A stretch of DNA of 64,000 nucleotides from Cohnella sp. GbtcB17 (GTDB taxonomy: Bacteria > Bacillota > Bacilli > Paenibacillales > Paenibacillaceae), in contig NZ_JAGXJW010000008.1 of assembly GCF_019091135.1 (NCBI RefSeq), positions 99,941 through 163,940 of the forward strand, read 5' to 3'. The notes beneath the pieces are model-generated. The model had not been told where the DNA came from. It made no database searches and saw only the letters and a list, made by a program, of their open reading frames with translations. This document shows, in pieces, positions 8,475 through 17,171 of this stretch (its first letter is position 1; the number at the start of each line of letters is the position of its first letter). The position numbers were made by a program, and so were the translations under genes.

Positions 8475-9566
8475 TCACTCCTTTGGTCCCAAATTTTCGA
8501 ATAAATAAAGGCCTTCCGTGCCCGGCGCCACAATGTCGGGGTAGCCGTTGCCGGTAACGTCCTGAATCCACATGTAGATGCCGTTTCCTGAGCCTTCGCC
8601 TGCCGGGCCGTAATCGATGACATGTTTCTCGAAGGCGCCGCCATTGATCTTGAAGTAGTACAGGAACAGCGGATCGTCGAAGCCCGGATCGTTGTCGTGC
8701 GCCAGGTACCGCTTGCCGGTGACGAGCTCCAACTCGCCGTCGAGGTCGAGATCGACGAGCATCAGATCGTGATACTGCGAGGCTGTCGTATCGATGTCGT
8801 GGCGGATCCAGCTGCGGGAACCGTCCACCTCCCGGCGCTGCTCGTACCAGTGCAGGCCGTAGTCATGCGCCTGGCCGACGATCAGATCGCACAGGCCGTC
8901 GCCGTTCACGTCGTAGCCGAGCACCGGCACGCTGGCGGACCCGAGCGAGAACTCGGGGTGGAACGTCCACGGTCCCGCGAACGGATCCTCCGGCTGCTCC
9001 AGCCAGCCGTTCGACAGCACGATGTCCGTGCGCCCGTTGCCGGTAATGTCCGCAAAGCCCATGCCATGCCCGCTCGGACCTTCAGAGATGACGGTCTTGC
9101 TGAACTTCCCCGTCCCCTTGCCGTTCTCGTCGACGATCAGCTTGTAGAAGGTTTGAGGCGATCCCGGCGTGTTGGGAAAAATCTCGGGTACGCCGCAGCC
9201 GTCGATGTCGAAGTAACGAATCGTCTCGATCGGCGTGCTGGGGTCGATCTCGATCGTCTCCCATTCCGCGCCGGCGATCCCCGGGTTGCGTCTCCACTTG
9301 AGCGCGCCTCCCCACCAGGAGCCCGTCACGATATCGATCCGCCCGTCCCCGTCCACGTCCATCGGGAAGTCGGAGAAGTCGTCCCGGTAATGCGCGAAGG
9401 TCGCCAACTCGCAAATTTTGTGTTTTTTGACGAAGTCGGGGCCCTCGTACCAGTAGCCGCCGCTCACGATATCGAGCGTGCCGTCGCCGTCGACGTCGAA
9501 GACGGAGCAGGCTTCGAATGTCTCGTCGCTCAGCTTCCGCTTGTTGAATTGGATGGGCATGCGCAT
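8475..9566 (-). CDS. FG-GAP/VCBS-repeat beta-propeller protein, apparently cytosolic
   Basis: 363 residues built of repeated units such as FDVDGDGTLDIVSGGYWYEG, MDVDGDGRIDIVTGSWWGG and YDVNGDGLCDLIVGQAHDYG. These are the calcium-binding FG-GAP/VCBS blades of an integrin-like seven-bladed propeller. It has no signal peptide or membrane segment, although most relatives are exported. It is the first gene of the operon with the oxidoreductase and GH4 enzyme, preceded by GGAGAGAGGGAC. Two Met codons (9566 and 9560) are both possible starts. A lyase or scaffold role has been suggested for related propellers, but I cannot assign a reaction here. Confidence 0.8.
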   Translation of the reverse strand: MRMPIQFNKRKLSDETFEACSVFDVDGDGTLDIVSGGYWYEGPDFVKKHKICELATFAHYRDDFSDFPMDVDGDGRIDIVTGSWWGGALKWRRNPGIAGAEWETIEIDPSTPIETIRYFDIDGCGVPEIFPNTPGSPQTFYKLIVDENGKGTGKFSKTVISEGPSGHGMGFADITGNGRTDIVLSNGWLEQPEDPFAGPWTFHPEFSLGSASVPVLGYDVNGDGLCDLIVGQAHDYGLHWYEQRREVDGSRSWIRHDIDTTASQYHDLMLVDLDLDGELELVTGKRYLAHDNDPGFDDPLFLYYFKINGGAFEKHVIDYGPAGEGSGNGIYMWIQDVTGNGYPDIVAPGTEGLYLFENLGPKE

Positions 9567-9598
9567 GTCCCTCTCTCCGCAAGTCTATGGATTCGTTG

Positions 9599-9612
9599 TG
9601 AAAGCGCTGTTG
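9599..9612. promoter_or_regulatory. cre-like CcpA site
   Basis: TGAAAGCGCTGTTG matches the Bacillus cre consensus TGWAANCGNTNWCA at 12 of 14 positions. It lies immediately downstream of the -10 box at 9625-9630, a position where CcpA binding blocks transcription. Glucose repression of the FG-GAP/oxidoreductase/GH4 operon is therefore likely. Confidence 0.6.
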
Positions 9613-9624
9613 ATTGTCTTGTCG

Positions 9625-9652
9625 CTTATAATCTACAATACAGACAGATCAA
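9625..9652 (-). promoter_or_regulatory. Sigma-A-type promoter of the FG-GAP/oxidoreductase/GH4 operon
   Basis: On the minus strand TTGATC (9647-9652) and TATAAG (9625-9630) are separated by 16 bases, about 60 bp upstream of the first gene. The cre-like site overlaps the expected start of the transcript. Confidence 0.55.
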
Positions 9653-9715
9653 GGGACAATGCGGAGAGTTGCGGGATTTGGCTATTGAAAATTGGGATTC
9701 GGAGGAGAAATGATC

Positions 9716-10549
9716 ATGCGGCATTCGATCGTTGCCGGGACGCCGGAGATTCTGAGCGGGTCGCTTATCTATGGCAGCAAGGACGCGCCCTTCTACTTCC
9801 CCCTTCACCAGCACGAGTTGAACGGCGAGATCTTCCTGATCACGGAGGGCGAAGGGGAATTTCGCGTGGACGGCAGGCTCTACCGCGCCAAAGCGGGCAG
9901 CCTGCTCATGTACAATCGGGGCATCTGGCATGAGGAACGATCGATCAGCGACAAGTTTGCCGCTGTCTACGTCGCGTATGCGGGCCTGCAGCTGCAAGGC
10001 ATGCCGGCCGACTGCCTGTCGAGCGCCGCCCAGCCGGCCATGCTGGAGCTCGGCGAACACTTTTTGCCGGTGAAGAAGCTGTTCGTCGACATGATCGAGG
10101 AATGGAGCAGCCCGCTGCCCGAATCCGCCTTCATCGCGAACGGACTGCTTCACGCGCTGACGGGCAAGCTCGCGCGCCTGCTGCATTATTCGGAGGCGGA
10201 CCAAGTGAAAAAGCGCCCGCACAAGGAAACCGTTCACCTGGCGAGGCGCTATATGGAGGAAAATTATCCGTTCGACGTGACGCTCGAGTCGCTGGCCAAC
10301 CTCACCTATACGAATCCGTATCATTTTATCCACGTGTTCAAGGCGGAGACCGGCATGAGTCCGATCCAGTACTTAATCGGGAACCGCATCGAGGTGGCCA
10401 AGCAGTAGCTGGCGTCGACGCGGCTGGCGATGGCGGAGATCGCCGAGAAGGTCGGGTACAAGAGCGAGACGTACTTTCAGAACTTGTTCAAAAAGACGAC
10501 CGGGATGTCGCCGGGGAAGTATCGGTCTGCGGCGCGCGGCGTCGAGTAG
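9716..10549 (+). pseudogene. AraC-family regulator with cupin sensor domain, interrupted by an in-frame TAG
   Basis: Read through, this gives 277 residues, the usual length for a cupin-AraC sugar regulator. The N-terminal cupin is seen in FPLHQHELNGEIFLITEGEGEF. The first helix-turn-helix follows at LESLANLTYTNPYHFIHVFK. After IEVAKQ comes TAG (10406-10408), then the same frame continues LASTRLAMAEIAEKVGYKSE and FQNLFKKTTGMSPGKYR, the intact second helix-turn-helix. Relatives normally have two Leu codons here, so TTG to TAG is the likely change. The start is the second ATG, eight bases after GGAGGAG. The truncated protein would keep one DNA-binding helix pair only. It is divergent from the FG-GAP/GH4 operon, its presumed target. 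Its last 62 bp overlap the convergent membrane-protein gene. Confidence 0.85.
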
Positions 10550-11408
10550 AGAGCGGTCCGCGCACGACCCGGCGCAGGGCGACCGCTCCGGCCGCCAACG
10601 AGATCGCGAAGCAGACGGCTGCTGCGATCGGAAGCGGCGACCACGACAGCAGCGCCTGGCCGTTCGCCGTCTGCCAGCCGATCGCGGCCAGGCCGAGCAG
10701 ATACGCGCTGCCGGCGATATGGATTAAGGCGCGCCGCGCCCGGGCGTTCGCGTCGGTACGAAGGACGAGCCATGCGACGAGCGGCACGGCTTGAAGCGCA
10801 TGAAAGCCGAGTCCGTGCAGCCAGATGATGTTGCCTTCCGCGCCGGTGAAGCGGCCCTGGTTGGCCGAGATCCAGATGCCGGCCGCGAACGAGACGGTAA
10901 CGGCGATCATAGCGTAACGAACGCTGAGCGCCATCTCCGGACGCAGCTTGTAAACGCTCGACCGAAAAAATTGAATGCCCAAGTACAGGTAGAATAGCAC
11001 GAGAAATAACGCGACGAACGTGAAAATGTTGCCGACCGCTTGATCAAAAGCGGCATCGCTATCGACGAATCTCGGATTGACGCCGCGGAAATTTTGAATC
11101 GTCTCCGCGCCGTAGGAATAAAGAGCGAGACCGATATAAACCCTTCTGAACCAAAACCGGCTTCGTTCGCCCAAGGCCGACAGCGGCAGAATCGCCGCTG
11201 TCGACAGCAGAAAAATGCCCAGCGCCGCATCGAACGAGAACGCCTTCGAGACGTCGCCTCCCGGCGCGACCTCGCCTCCGTTAATCAGCGTCCAGATGCC
11301 GCACACCGCCGCTAGCATAAATCCGAGAAGGCCAGTCAAGACCAGCCCCTTCTCGCCTTCGAACAATCGTCTTCCCTGCGTCGCCCCATATACCGTGTCC
11401 CTTTGCAT
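10488..11408 (-). CDS. Polytopic membrane protein of unknown function
   Basis: 306 residues with about seven to eight hydrophobic segments (for example GLVLTGLLGFMLAAVCGIWTL, ALGIFLLSTAAILPLSAL, NIFTFVALFLVLFYLYLGI, AIAAAVCFAISLAAGAVAL-like stretch near the end). The C-terminal tail is Arg/Thr/Ser rich. I do not recognise the family and see no catalytic motif. An AAGGGAAG element precedes the ATG. Its 3' end overlaps the broken AraC gene by 62 bp tail to tail, which is unusual and may mean the last residues are variable. No functional link to the sugar genes is visible. Confidence 0.65.
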   Translation of the reverse strand: MQRDTVYGATQGRRLFEGEKGLVLTGLLGFMLAAVCGIWTLINGGEVAPGGDVSKAFSFDAALGIFLLSTAAILPLSALGERSRFWFRRVYIGLALYSYGAETIQNFRGVNPRFVDSDAAFDQAVGNIFTFVALFLVLFYLYLGIQFFRSSVYKLRPEMALSVRYAMIAVTVSFAAGIWISANQGRFTGAEGNIIWLHGLGFHALQAVPLVAWLVLRTDANARARRALIHIAGSAYLLGLAAIGWQTANGQALLSWSPLPIAAAVCFAISLAAGAVALRRVVRGPLSTRRRAPQTDTSPATSRSSF

Positions 11409-11554
11409 AGCCGCCGCTTCCCTTCCCGTGAGTTGGTATCCTCACTTTACTGGAAAGGACTGGCATGCCGAAACGGTCTTGAGATGAGTTCGCGGCCGGA
11501 CCGGAAGCGGTTCCGGTTATCCGCCGGAGGTCCTGCACCGGCGCCGTTGCGCGA

Positions 11555-12709
11555 TTATTTTTGCTGGAAAAACGCCTGGTCGTGCAGCTCTACGCGGTAA
11601 GACAAGTCCTCCAAATATTCGAGCTGCGCGGTCTCGTACGCCGCATCCCGCTTCACGATCCGGTTGTTCCGGATAGAGAGCGGACGAAAGGAAATGCCGA
11701 CCTGCCCTTTGTCCAGCGTAAGCTTGAGCAGGCCCGTGTCCGCCTTCTTTCCTTTGACATAATCGGGAAAAAGGAAGTTGCCGATGGAGTACGCGATCGG
11801 TTTGCCCTTATGAAACTCGAAGCCTTGCAGCACATGCGGATGGCTGCCGACGACCGCGCTGGCGCCCGCGTCGAGCATATCCGCCGCCAGCTTGCGCTGC
11901 CAGGGCTGCGGAGAAGTCGTATTTTCAACGCCCCAATGGATAAAAACAAGGACATAATCCGCCTCCTTGCTCGCGGCGCGAATCGCCTTCAGAATCTTCT
12001 CCGGCTCATAAGCGCTGGCGACGCCGGGCTTCTTGTCGGTCGCCTTCCAGGCGGTCGTCGGCATGAAACGCGTCACCGCGCCGATCTTCACCGTAGCACC
12101 GTTCAGCCGAACGGTCTCGAAGCGATACGCCTCCTCCTCGTCGAGGCCCGCGCCGACATGACGCAAGCCCGCTTTCTCGACGTTTTTGAGCGTGTCTCGC
12201 AGCCCCTTCTCCTTATAATCGAGCACATGGTTGTTGCCGAGCGATACCATATCGAAGCCCGCATGCTTGATACCGTCCAGCGATCCGGCCTCCGACTTGA
12301 AGTTAAAACGCTGATTCCGGTCCTTGTCCGCCGCCTCCGTGACGGACGTCTCCAGATTAAGCACGGCGTAATCGGCGGCGCTCACCTCGGCCTTGATCTG
12401 AGTGAACGGATAATCGGCGCCATGCCGGCGAATCGCGTCCTTGACGCTGCCGTCCATCATCGTATCGCCCGCGAAAACCATCTCGATCGGCTTCGTCTGC
12501 TTAACCGACAGCGGAATTGGCATCGCTTCGCCGGCCGAGTTGCCGGTCTGAGAGACGGCCTGGGAGATCGGCGCACCGGCGTGCGATGCTGGCGGCGTAT
12601 GGGGAGCGCCTACGTGCTGGGCCGCCGAGCCGCCAGGCGGCTGCGCACCGCATCCGCCCAGCGCCGCGGCGACGGCCAATAGGCCTAAGGGTCTGCGCCA
12701 ACGTTTCAA
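11555..12709 (-). CDS. CapA-family (poly-gamma-glutamate capsule type) metallophosphatase-like lipoprotein
   Basis: 384 residues starting at a TTG after GAGGTGATC. The signal peptide ends LGGC, Cys20 being the lipidation site, and a Ser/Pro/Ala linker follows. The CapA domain shows its ordered motifs: VFAGDTMMDG, AVLNLETS, VSLGNNHVLDY, FIHWGVENT and VVGSHPHVLQG, which together form the metal centre of the calcineurin-like fold. CapA proteins act outside the cell in poly-gamma-glutamate synthesis or hydrolysis, but no capB/capC partners are in the window, so capsule synthesis is not implied. Single gene; downstream lies 146 bp with no evident element, upstream the hairpin repeat array begins. 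Confidence 0.88.
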   Translation of the reverse strand: MKRWRRPLGLLAVAAALGGCGAQPPGGSAAQHVGAPHTPPASHAGAPISQAVSQTGNSAGEAMPIPLSVKQTKPIEMVFAGDTMMDGSVKDAIRRHGADYPFTQIKAEVSAADYAVLNLETSVTEAADKDRNQRFNFKSEAGSLDGIKHAGFDMVSLGNNHVLDYKEKGLRDTLKNVEKAGLRHVGAGLDEEEAYRFETVRLNGATVKIGAVTRFMPTTAWKATDKKPGVASAYEPEKILKAIRAASKEADYVLVFIHWGVENTTSPQPWQRKLAADMLDAGASAVVGSHPHVLQGFEFHKGKPIAYSIGNFLFPDYVKGKKADTGLLKLTLDKGQVGISFRPLSIRNNRIVKRDAAYETAQLEYLEDLSYRVELHDQAFFQQK

Positions 12710-12870
12710 AGTCGATCACCTCGCAATCATTTTCTATCAATGTATCTGCGAGATATTTCAAAAATGCAGAAAGATTGTATCCATCCGGTAAACAATTAGA
12801 CGCTACAAAACGCAAATGGGACGAAGCTAGGAATTTCCCGCTTCGTCCCGTTTGCCCGCATGCACACACA

Positions 12871-13290
12871 TGCTGCCCACTCGCTTCAGGCTCAATCATA
12901 GCTCAAAAGTGCGCTATGCTCGCTTGCACGCACTTCAGTCGCCCGCTGCCCACTCGCTTCAGGCTCAATCATAGCTCAAAAGTGCGCTATCCTCGCTTGC
13001 ACGCACTTCAGTCGCCCGCTGCCCACTCGCTTCAGGCTCAATCATAGCGCAAAATTGCGCTATGCTCGCTTGCACGCACTCAGTCGCCCGCTGCCCGCTC
13101 GCTTCAGGCTCAATCATAGCGCAAAATTGCGCTATGATGGCTTGCGCGCACTTCTGTCGACCGCCGCCCGCCCGCTTCAGGCTCAATCATAGCGCAAAAG
13201 TGCGCTATGCTCGCATGCACGCACTTCAGCCGCCGACCGCCGCCCGCTCGCTTCAGGCTCAACGATAGCGCAAAATTGCGCTATGCTCGC
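12871..13290. repeat. Tandem array of six ~73-bp units with palindromic core
   Basis: Six units spaced 72-76 bp fill most of the 583-bp gap between the CapA gene start and the SDR gene end. Each unit contains the element ending GCGCTAT at about 12917, 12990, 13063, 13135, 13208 and 13284. Three copies have the form ATAGCGCAAAATTGCGCTAT, 9-bp arms around two bases; the others carry substitutions in one arm. The linker (CGCTTCAGGCTCAATC, CTCGCTTGCACGCACTTCAG) is nearly the same in all copies. The remaining 12710-12870 shows nothing I can name. Confidence 0.9.
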
Positions 13291-13292
13291 GA

Positions 13293-14060
13293 CTACAGCT
13301 CCACCGTCATGCCGCCGTCGGCGACCAGCGTGGCGCCCGTCATGAACGAGTTGTCGGGGCTGGCCGCGAACATGACGACGGACGCGATCTCCTCCGGCTG
13401 CCCGACGCGGCCGATCGGCTGCGACTCGTCCCACTGCTTCATGATCTCGTCCCGCGGCGTATCGAGATTTTTGACGCTGCTCTCGAGCATCGGCGTCCGC
13501 ACCGCGCCCGGCAGCACCGTATTGGCGCGGATGTTCTGCTTCGCGAAGTCGAGCGCGATCGCCCGCGTGAGCCCCGCGATGCCCGCCTTCGACGCCGCGT
13601 AGGCCGAGTAGCCGTCCAACGTCGCGAGCGCGTGCACCGAACTGACGTTGACGATCACGCCCCCGCCCTGCTCCAGCATGACCGGTACGACGCCCCGGCA
13701 AAACAGGAAGACTGACGTGAGATTGTTCGTAATGACGCCGTTCCACTGGTCCAGGCTCATGTCGGTCAGCCGGACCTGCGGGCATACCGCCGCGTTGTTG
13801 ACCATGACGTCGATCCGGCCGAACGCTTCCCGCGCATCCCGAATGACACGCGTCACATCCGCCTCGGACGAAACGTCGGCGGCCATCGCGACCGCGCGTC
13901 CGCCCGCCGCGACGATCTCGTCGGCGACGTCCTGCACCTTCGCCAGCGTGCGTCCGACCGCGACGACCGAAGCGCCGGAGCCCGCGAACCGCATCGCGAC
14001 CGCGCGTCCGATGCCGCCTCCGCCGCCCGTGACGATTACGACTTTATTTTCCCAGCTCAT
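13293..14060 (-). CDS. Short-chain dehydrogenase/reductase (SDR), possibly 2-keto-3-deoxy-acid dehydrogenase
   Basis: 255 residues of the classical SDR fold: cofactor motif TGGGGGIGRA at 11-20, NNAA near 89, catalytic Ser in VNVSS and the YAASK-type motif (YSAYAASKAG), ending ATLVADGGMTVEL. The start ATG of MSWENKVV follows GAGGTG; the longer upstream frame overlaps the FAH gene. It is the last gene of the minus-strand cluster dehydratase, alcohol dehydrogenase, FAH hydrolase, SDR. In the known diketo-hydrolase pathways for L-fucose and L-rhamnose an SDR oxidises the 2-keto-3-deoxy acid and an FAH-family enzyme splits the product, which this pair would fit. That role is inferred from context. 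Confidence 0.88.
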   Translation of the reverse strand: MSWENKVVIVTGGGGGIGRAVAMRFAGSGASVVAVGRTLAKVQDVADEIVAAGGRAVAMAADVSSEADVTRVIRDAREAFGRIDVMVNNAAVCPQVRLTDMSLDQWNGVITNNLTSVFLFCRGVVPVMLEQGGGVIVNVSSVHALATLDGYSAYAASKAGIAGLTRAIALDFAKQNIRANTVLPGAVRTPMLESSVKNLDTPRDEIMKQWDESQPIGRVGQPEEIASVVMFAASPDNSFMTGATLVADGGMTVEL

Positions 14061-14076
14061 CGCCGCACCTCGCCGC

Positions 14077-14919
14077 TCATCGGATTCGCTCGGACACGAA
14101 CGTATTGCGCAGCGTGCCGATCCCTTCGACCGTCGCCTCGACGACATCGCCCGGCTTCAGCCACACCTGCGGCTTCTTCCCCATGCCGACACCCGGCGGC
14201 GTCCCCGTGCTGATGATGTCCCCCGGCCGAAGCGTCATCGTGTTCGAGAGAAAAGAAACGAGGTACGGAACATCGAAAATAAGCTCCTTCGTATTCGAAT
14301 CCTGCATCGTCTCTCCGTTCAGCTTGAGCGAGATGCCGAGCTTGCCCGGACCGGCGATCTCGTCGGCGGTCACAATCCAAGGACCCGTCGGCGCGAAACC
14401 GTCGATCGCCTTGCCGCGCGTCCATTGGGGCTCGTTCAGCTGAATATCCCGCGCACTCACGTCGTTCAGCACCGTATAGCCGAACACGTACTCCATGGCG
14501 GATTCAAGCGGTACGCGCTTGGCCGTCTTGCCGATAACGACCGCCAGCTCCACCTCGTAGTCGCACTGCGTCACTTCGGCAGGTATGGCCACTTCGTCCT
14601 CATGCCCGGTCAGGCAATTGTTGTATTTAGGAAACAGAACCGGTACCTTCGGCACCTGCATGTTGGACTCGATCACGTGGTCGTGATAGTTCAGCCCGAT
14701 GCAGACGATCTTCTCCGGATCGGTGAGCGGCGACAGCAGTTTCACGTCCGAAAGCCGGTAAACCGTTCCTTCCTCAAGCGCCCGAACGTCTCCCGCCTCG
14801 ATGACGTCCCGCATCGTCCCCTTCGCGTTCAAGGCACCGACCTCATCCTCGCCCCTGAGGACGCCTACCTGTATTTTGCGCGTTTCATCCTGCCTATCGT
14901 AAAATTGCACGAGCTTCAT
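14077..14919 (-). CDS. Fumarylacetoacetate hydrolase (FAH)-family protein, possible 2,4-diketo-3-deoxy-acid hydrolase
   Basis: 280 residues with the FAH core: CIGLNYHDHVIE, metal ligands in DYEVELAVVIGK, then the conserved stretch NDVSARDIQLNEPQWTRGK and STGTPPGVGMGKKP. FAH-family enzymes cleave or decarboxylate 2,4-diketo or related acids with Mg2+. The start ATG of MKLVQFYDR follows AGGAGG by ten bases and overlaps the alcohol dehydrogenase stop as ATGA, so the two are translationally coupled. With the SDR, dehydratase and lactonase it suits the last step of a non-phosphorylative sugar pathway giving pyruvate plus a short acid. The exact substrate is not readable. Confidence 0.88.
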   Translation of the reverse strand: MKLVQFYDRQDETRKIQVGVLRGEDEVGALNAKGTMRDVIEAGDVRALEEGTVYRLSDVKLLSPLTDPEKIVCIGLNYHDHVIESNMQVPKVPVLFPKYNNCLTGHEDEVAIPAEVTQCDYEVELAVVIGKTAKRVPLESAMEYVFGYTVLNDVSARDIQLNEPQWTRGKAIDGFAPTGPWIVTADEIAGPGKLGISLKLNGETMQDSNTKELIFDVPYLVSFLSNTMTLRPGDIISTGTPPGVGMGKKPQVWLKPGDVVEATVEGIGTLRNTFVSERIR

Positions 14920-15932
14920 CCAAGCTGCGCCTCCTGTTCTAACGTTAGAAAAATCTTCGCGATTTTGCCCGGTCCGCCGATCAGCTTCTCGAAGGCGGCG
15001 CCGCCCTCGCCAAGCGGCGTCGTCTCCGTCCAGGGCAGCAGGTTGATCCGCCCCTGCCCGATCCAGCGCAGCGCCGTCTCGAAGTCGTCGCACGAGTAGG
15101 CGAACGCACCCTTCGTGCCGATCTCGGCGCGGATCATGTCGTTGACCGGCAGACGGCTGTCCGCTTCGTGCAGACCGGTGAAGACGACCGTCCCGCCCGG
15201 CCGCGCGGCCGCCGCGCTCCGCTGCCGCGTCGCCTCCGCGCCGACGGCGCCGATGACCGCGTCGAAGCCTTCGCCGATGCCGCCCGGCAGTTCGTCCAGG
15301 CTCGACACCGCGATGCCGCCGAGCTCCCGGGCGATCTCAAGCCGCGACGCGTTCAGGTCGACGACGACCGCATCGCGAATGCCATAAGCGGCCGCCGCCT
15401 GGAGCGCGAACAGCCCGATCGGACCCGCGCCGTAGATGAGCAGCCGGTCCGTCGGCGCGAGCGCGAGCAGCCGGCAGACATGGATCGCGCAGGCGTACGG
15501 CTCGGCGAGCGCGCCCTCGGCGAACGAGACATGGTCGTCCAGCCGGTACGCATTTCGCGCGGGCACCGCTACGAATTCGGCAAACGCACCCGGCCGGTGC
15601 GCGCCGAGCAGCCGGCGGGCGCCGCACAGCTGCGACGCCCCGTTCAGGCAATACCCGCATTCGCCGCAGGTGACGAGCGGATTCGCCGTTACGCGATCGC
15701 CGGCAGCCAAGCCGCTCACTTGCTCGCCGACCTCCGCGATCGTGCCCGCGAACTCGTGCCCCATGATCAGCGGCGGCTTGCGCAACGAATTGTGTCCGAG
15801 ATATCCGCCCAGCTCGGAGCCGCAAATGCCCGCGTGCGACACGCGCACGAGCACCTCGTCCGGCTGCAGCGCCGGTCGCGGGACTTCCCTCATATTCATC
15901 GTGCGCGGTCCCTCGTAGACTAACGCCTTCAT
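14916..15932 (-). CDS. Zinc-dependent medium-chain alcohol/polyol dehydrogenase
   Basis: 338 residues of the MDR family. The catalytic zinc site is seen as CGSE (Cys37) and GHEFAG, and the structural zinc cluster as CGECGYCLNGASQLC. The nucleotide-binding motif is YGAGPIGLFALQAAAAYG at about 176-190, with an acidic residue (VVDLNASR) at the end of strand 2 that favours NAD over NADP. Such enzymes oxidise sugars or polyols such as sorbitol, threonine or galactitol. Within this cluster it is the best candidate for the first oxidation of the free sugar. It overlaps the FAH gene and lies 13 bp after the dehydratase stop. Confidence 0.88.
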   Translation of the reverse strand: MKALVYEGPRTMNMREVPRPALQPDEVLVRVSHAGICGSELGGYLGHNSLRKPPLIMGHEFAGTIAEVGEQVSGLAAGDRVTANPLVTCGECGYCLNGASQLCGARRLLGAHRPGAFAEFVAVPARNAYRLDDHVSFAEGALAEPYACAIHVCRLLALAPTDRLLIYGAGPIGLFALQAAAAYGIRDAVVVDLNASRLEIARELGGIAVSSLDELPGGIGEGFDAVIGAVGAEATRQRSAAAARPGGTVVFTGLHEADSRLPVNDMIRAEIGTKGAFAYSCDDFETALRWIGQGRINLLPWTETTPLGEGGAAFEKLIGGPGKIAKIFLTLEQEAQLG

Positions 15933-15945
15933 GTCCGTTTCCTCC

Positions 15946-17097
15946 TCACGATTCGACCGGCTCCCGCTTCTCCCAGCCCTGCTTGAACAGCGGCAGCCAG
16001 TGACCCGGCGCGTACGGATACTTGGCCGCTTCCTCCAAGTTGAACTCGACGCCGAGGCCCGGCCGTTCGGGCGGCTGGAGATACCCGTCCACGACCTTGA
16101 ACGGCGGGCTGAAAATATCCTGGGCCCACGAATGGTTGAAGTCGTCGAAAATCTCGTGAATGAAGAAGTTCGGCGTCGCCATGTTGAGGTGGGAGCAGAC
16201 GATCGAGCAGATCGGGCCCTGGGCGCTGTGCGGTGCGGTGACGCCGTTGTGCGCGTGGACCATGCCAGCGATCTGCTTGGAGGCGGTCAGGCCGAGGAAT
16301 TGCGGCTCGAGCTGGATAATGTGCACGGCATCATGCTTCAGCAGCTCGGCGAACTGCTCGCGGTTGTAGTAGTCCTCGCCGCATGCGATCGGCACCGGAC
16401 TGCGCTTCGCCACTTCGACGACCGACGAGACGCGGGACGGCGGCACCGGCGCTTCGAACCAGGTCGGGCTGTAGGGCGCCATCGCTTCCGCGAACTGAAG
16501 GGCGGTATGCACGCTGAATCGGTTGTGCCCCTCGATGAGGATATCGACGTCGGGTCCGACCGCCTGGCGGACGGCGGCGATGTTGCGAACGGCATTTGTA
16601 AAATCCGCCCGATCGACGGTGCGCCAGGCCGCGCCGAACGGATCGAACTTCAGCGCCGTGTAGCCTTTTGCGACGACTTCCTTCGCCTGGTTGTAGAAGC
16701 TCTCCTCGTCGTTGCCGCCCCGGTACCAGCCGTTCGCGTAGCAGCGCAGCTTGTCGTGGCACCTGCCGCCGAGCAGCTTGTAGACGGGCTGTCCGGTCGC
16801 CTTGCCCATGATGTCCCAGCACGCGGTCTCGATAGCCGCCAGCGCGGAGCCCTGCACCTGTCCGCCGTCCGAATAGACGTCGCGAATCAGCTTGAGCGAG
16901 ATCGTCTCCACGTCGAACGGATCCATGCCGAGCACGAGATGCTTCAGCTCGTGGATCGCGGCTTCGACCGTTTTGGCCAGCCCGTTGAGCGTCCCTTCGC
17001 CCAAGCCGGTTAAGCCCTCGTCCGTATCCAGTTGCACGAACAGCCAGTTTTTCCACGGATTCCCCACGATATAAGTGCGCACGTCCGTAATCTTCAT
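15946..17097 (-). CDS. Enolase-superfamily sugar-acid dehydratase (mandelate racemase/muconate lactonizing family)
   Basis: 383 residues. The N-terminal capping domain is followed by the TIM barrel. It shows the barrel Lys in YTALKFDPFG, metal ligands in ILIEGHNRF, WFEAPVPP and CGEDYYNREQF, and a His in APHSAQGP near the end of the barrel. The pattern is of the galactonate/gluconate dehydratase-like subgroups, which remove water from aldonates to give 2-keto-3-deoxy acids. It is the first gene of the minus-strand operon, 110 bp from the end of a GntR gene. A TGTATACA palindrome sits 75 bp upstream of its start. The actual aldonate (galactonate, fuconate, arabinonate or other) is not decided by sequence. 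Confidence 0.88.
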   Translation of the reverse strand: MKITDVRTYIVGNPWKNWLFVQLDTDEGLTGLGEGTLNGLAKTVEAAIHELKHLVLGMDPFDVETISLKLIRDVYSDGGQVQGSALAAIETACWDIMGKATGQPVYKLLGGRCHDKLRCYANGWYRGGNDEESFYNQAKEVVAKGYTALKFDPFGAAWRTVDRADFTNAVRNIAAVRQAVGPDVDILIEGHNRFSVHTALQFAEAMAPYSPTWFEAPVPPSRVSSVVEVAKRSPVPIACGEDYYNREQFAELLKHDAVHIIQLEPQFLGLTASKQIAGMVHAHNGVTAPHSAQGPICSIVCSHLNMATPNFFIHEIFDDFNHSWAQDIFSPPFKVVDGYLQPPERPGLGVEFNLEEAAKYPYAPGHWLPLFKQGWEKREPVES

Positions 17098-17171
17098 GCC
17101 GCATAACCTCCGCCTTCAAAAGGATGAGTTAAACGTAGCACGGCCAAATTAGACGCTCAAGATGTCGCACT

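Noticed and set aside
5662..10408. Genetic recoding of TAG as a sense codon
   Set aside because: Other intact genes in the window end in TAG, including the 3012-5279 regulator, and the broken AraC gene's true end is itself TAG, so general readthrough would damage normal genes.
12892..13290. Small proteins encoded by the 12.9-kb repeat array
   Set aside because: The predicted peptides are just the repeat read in frame on both strands, with no ribosome sites.
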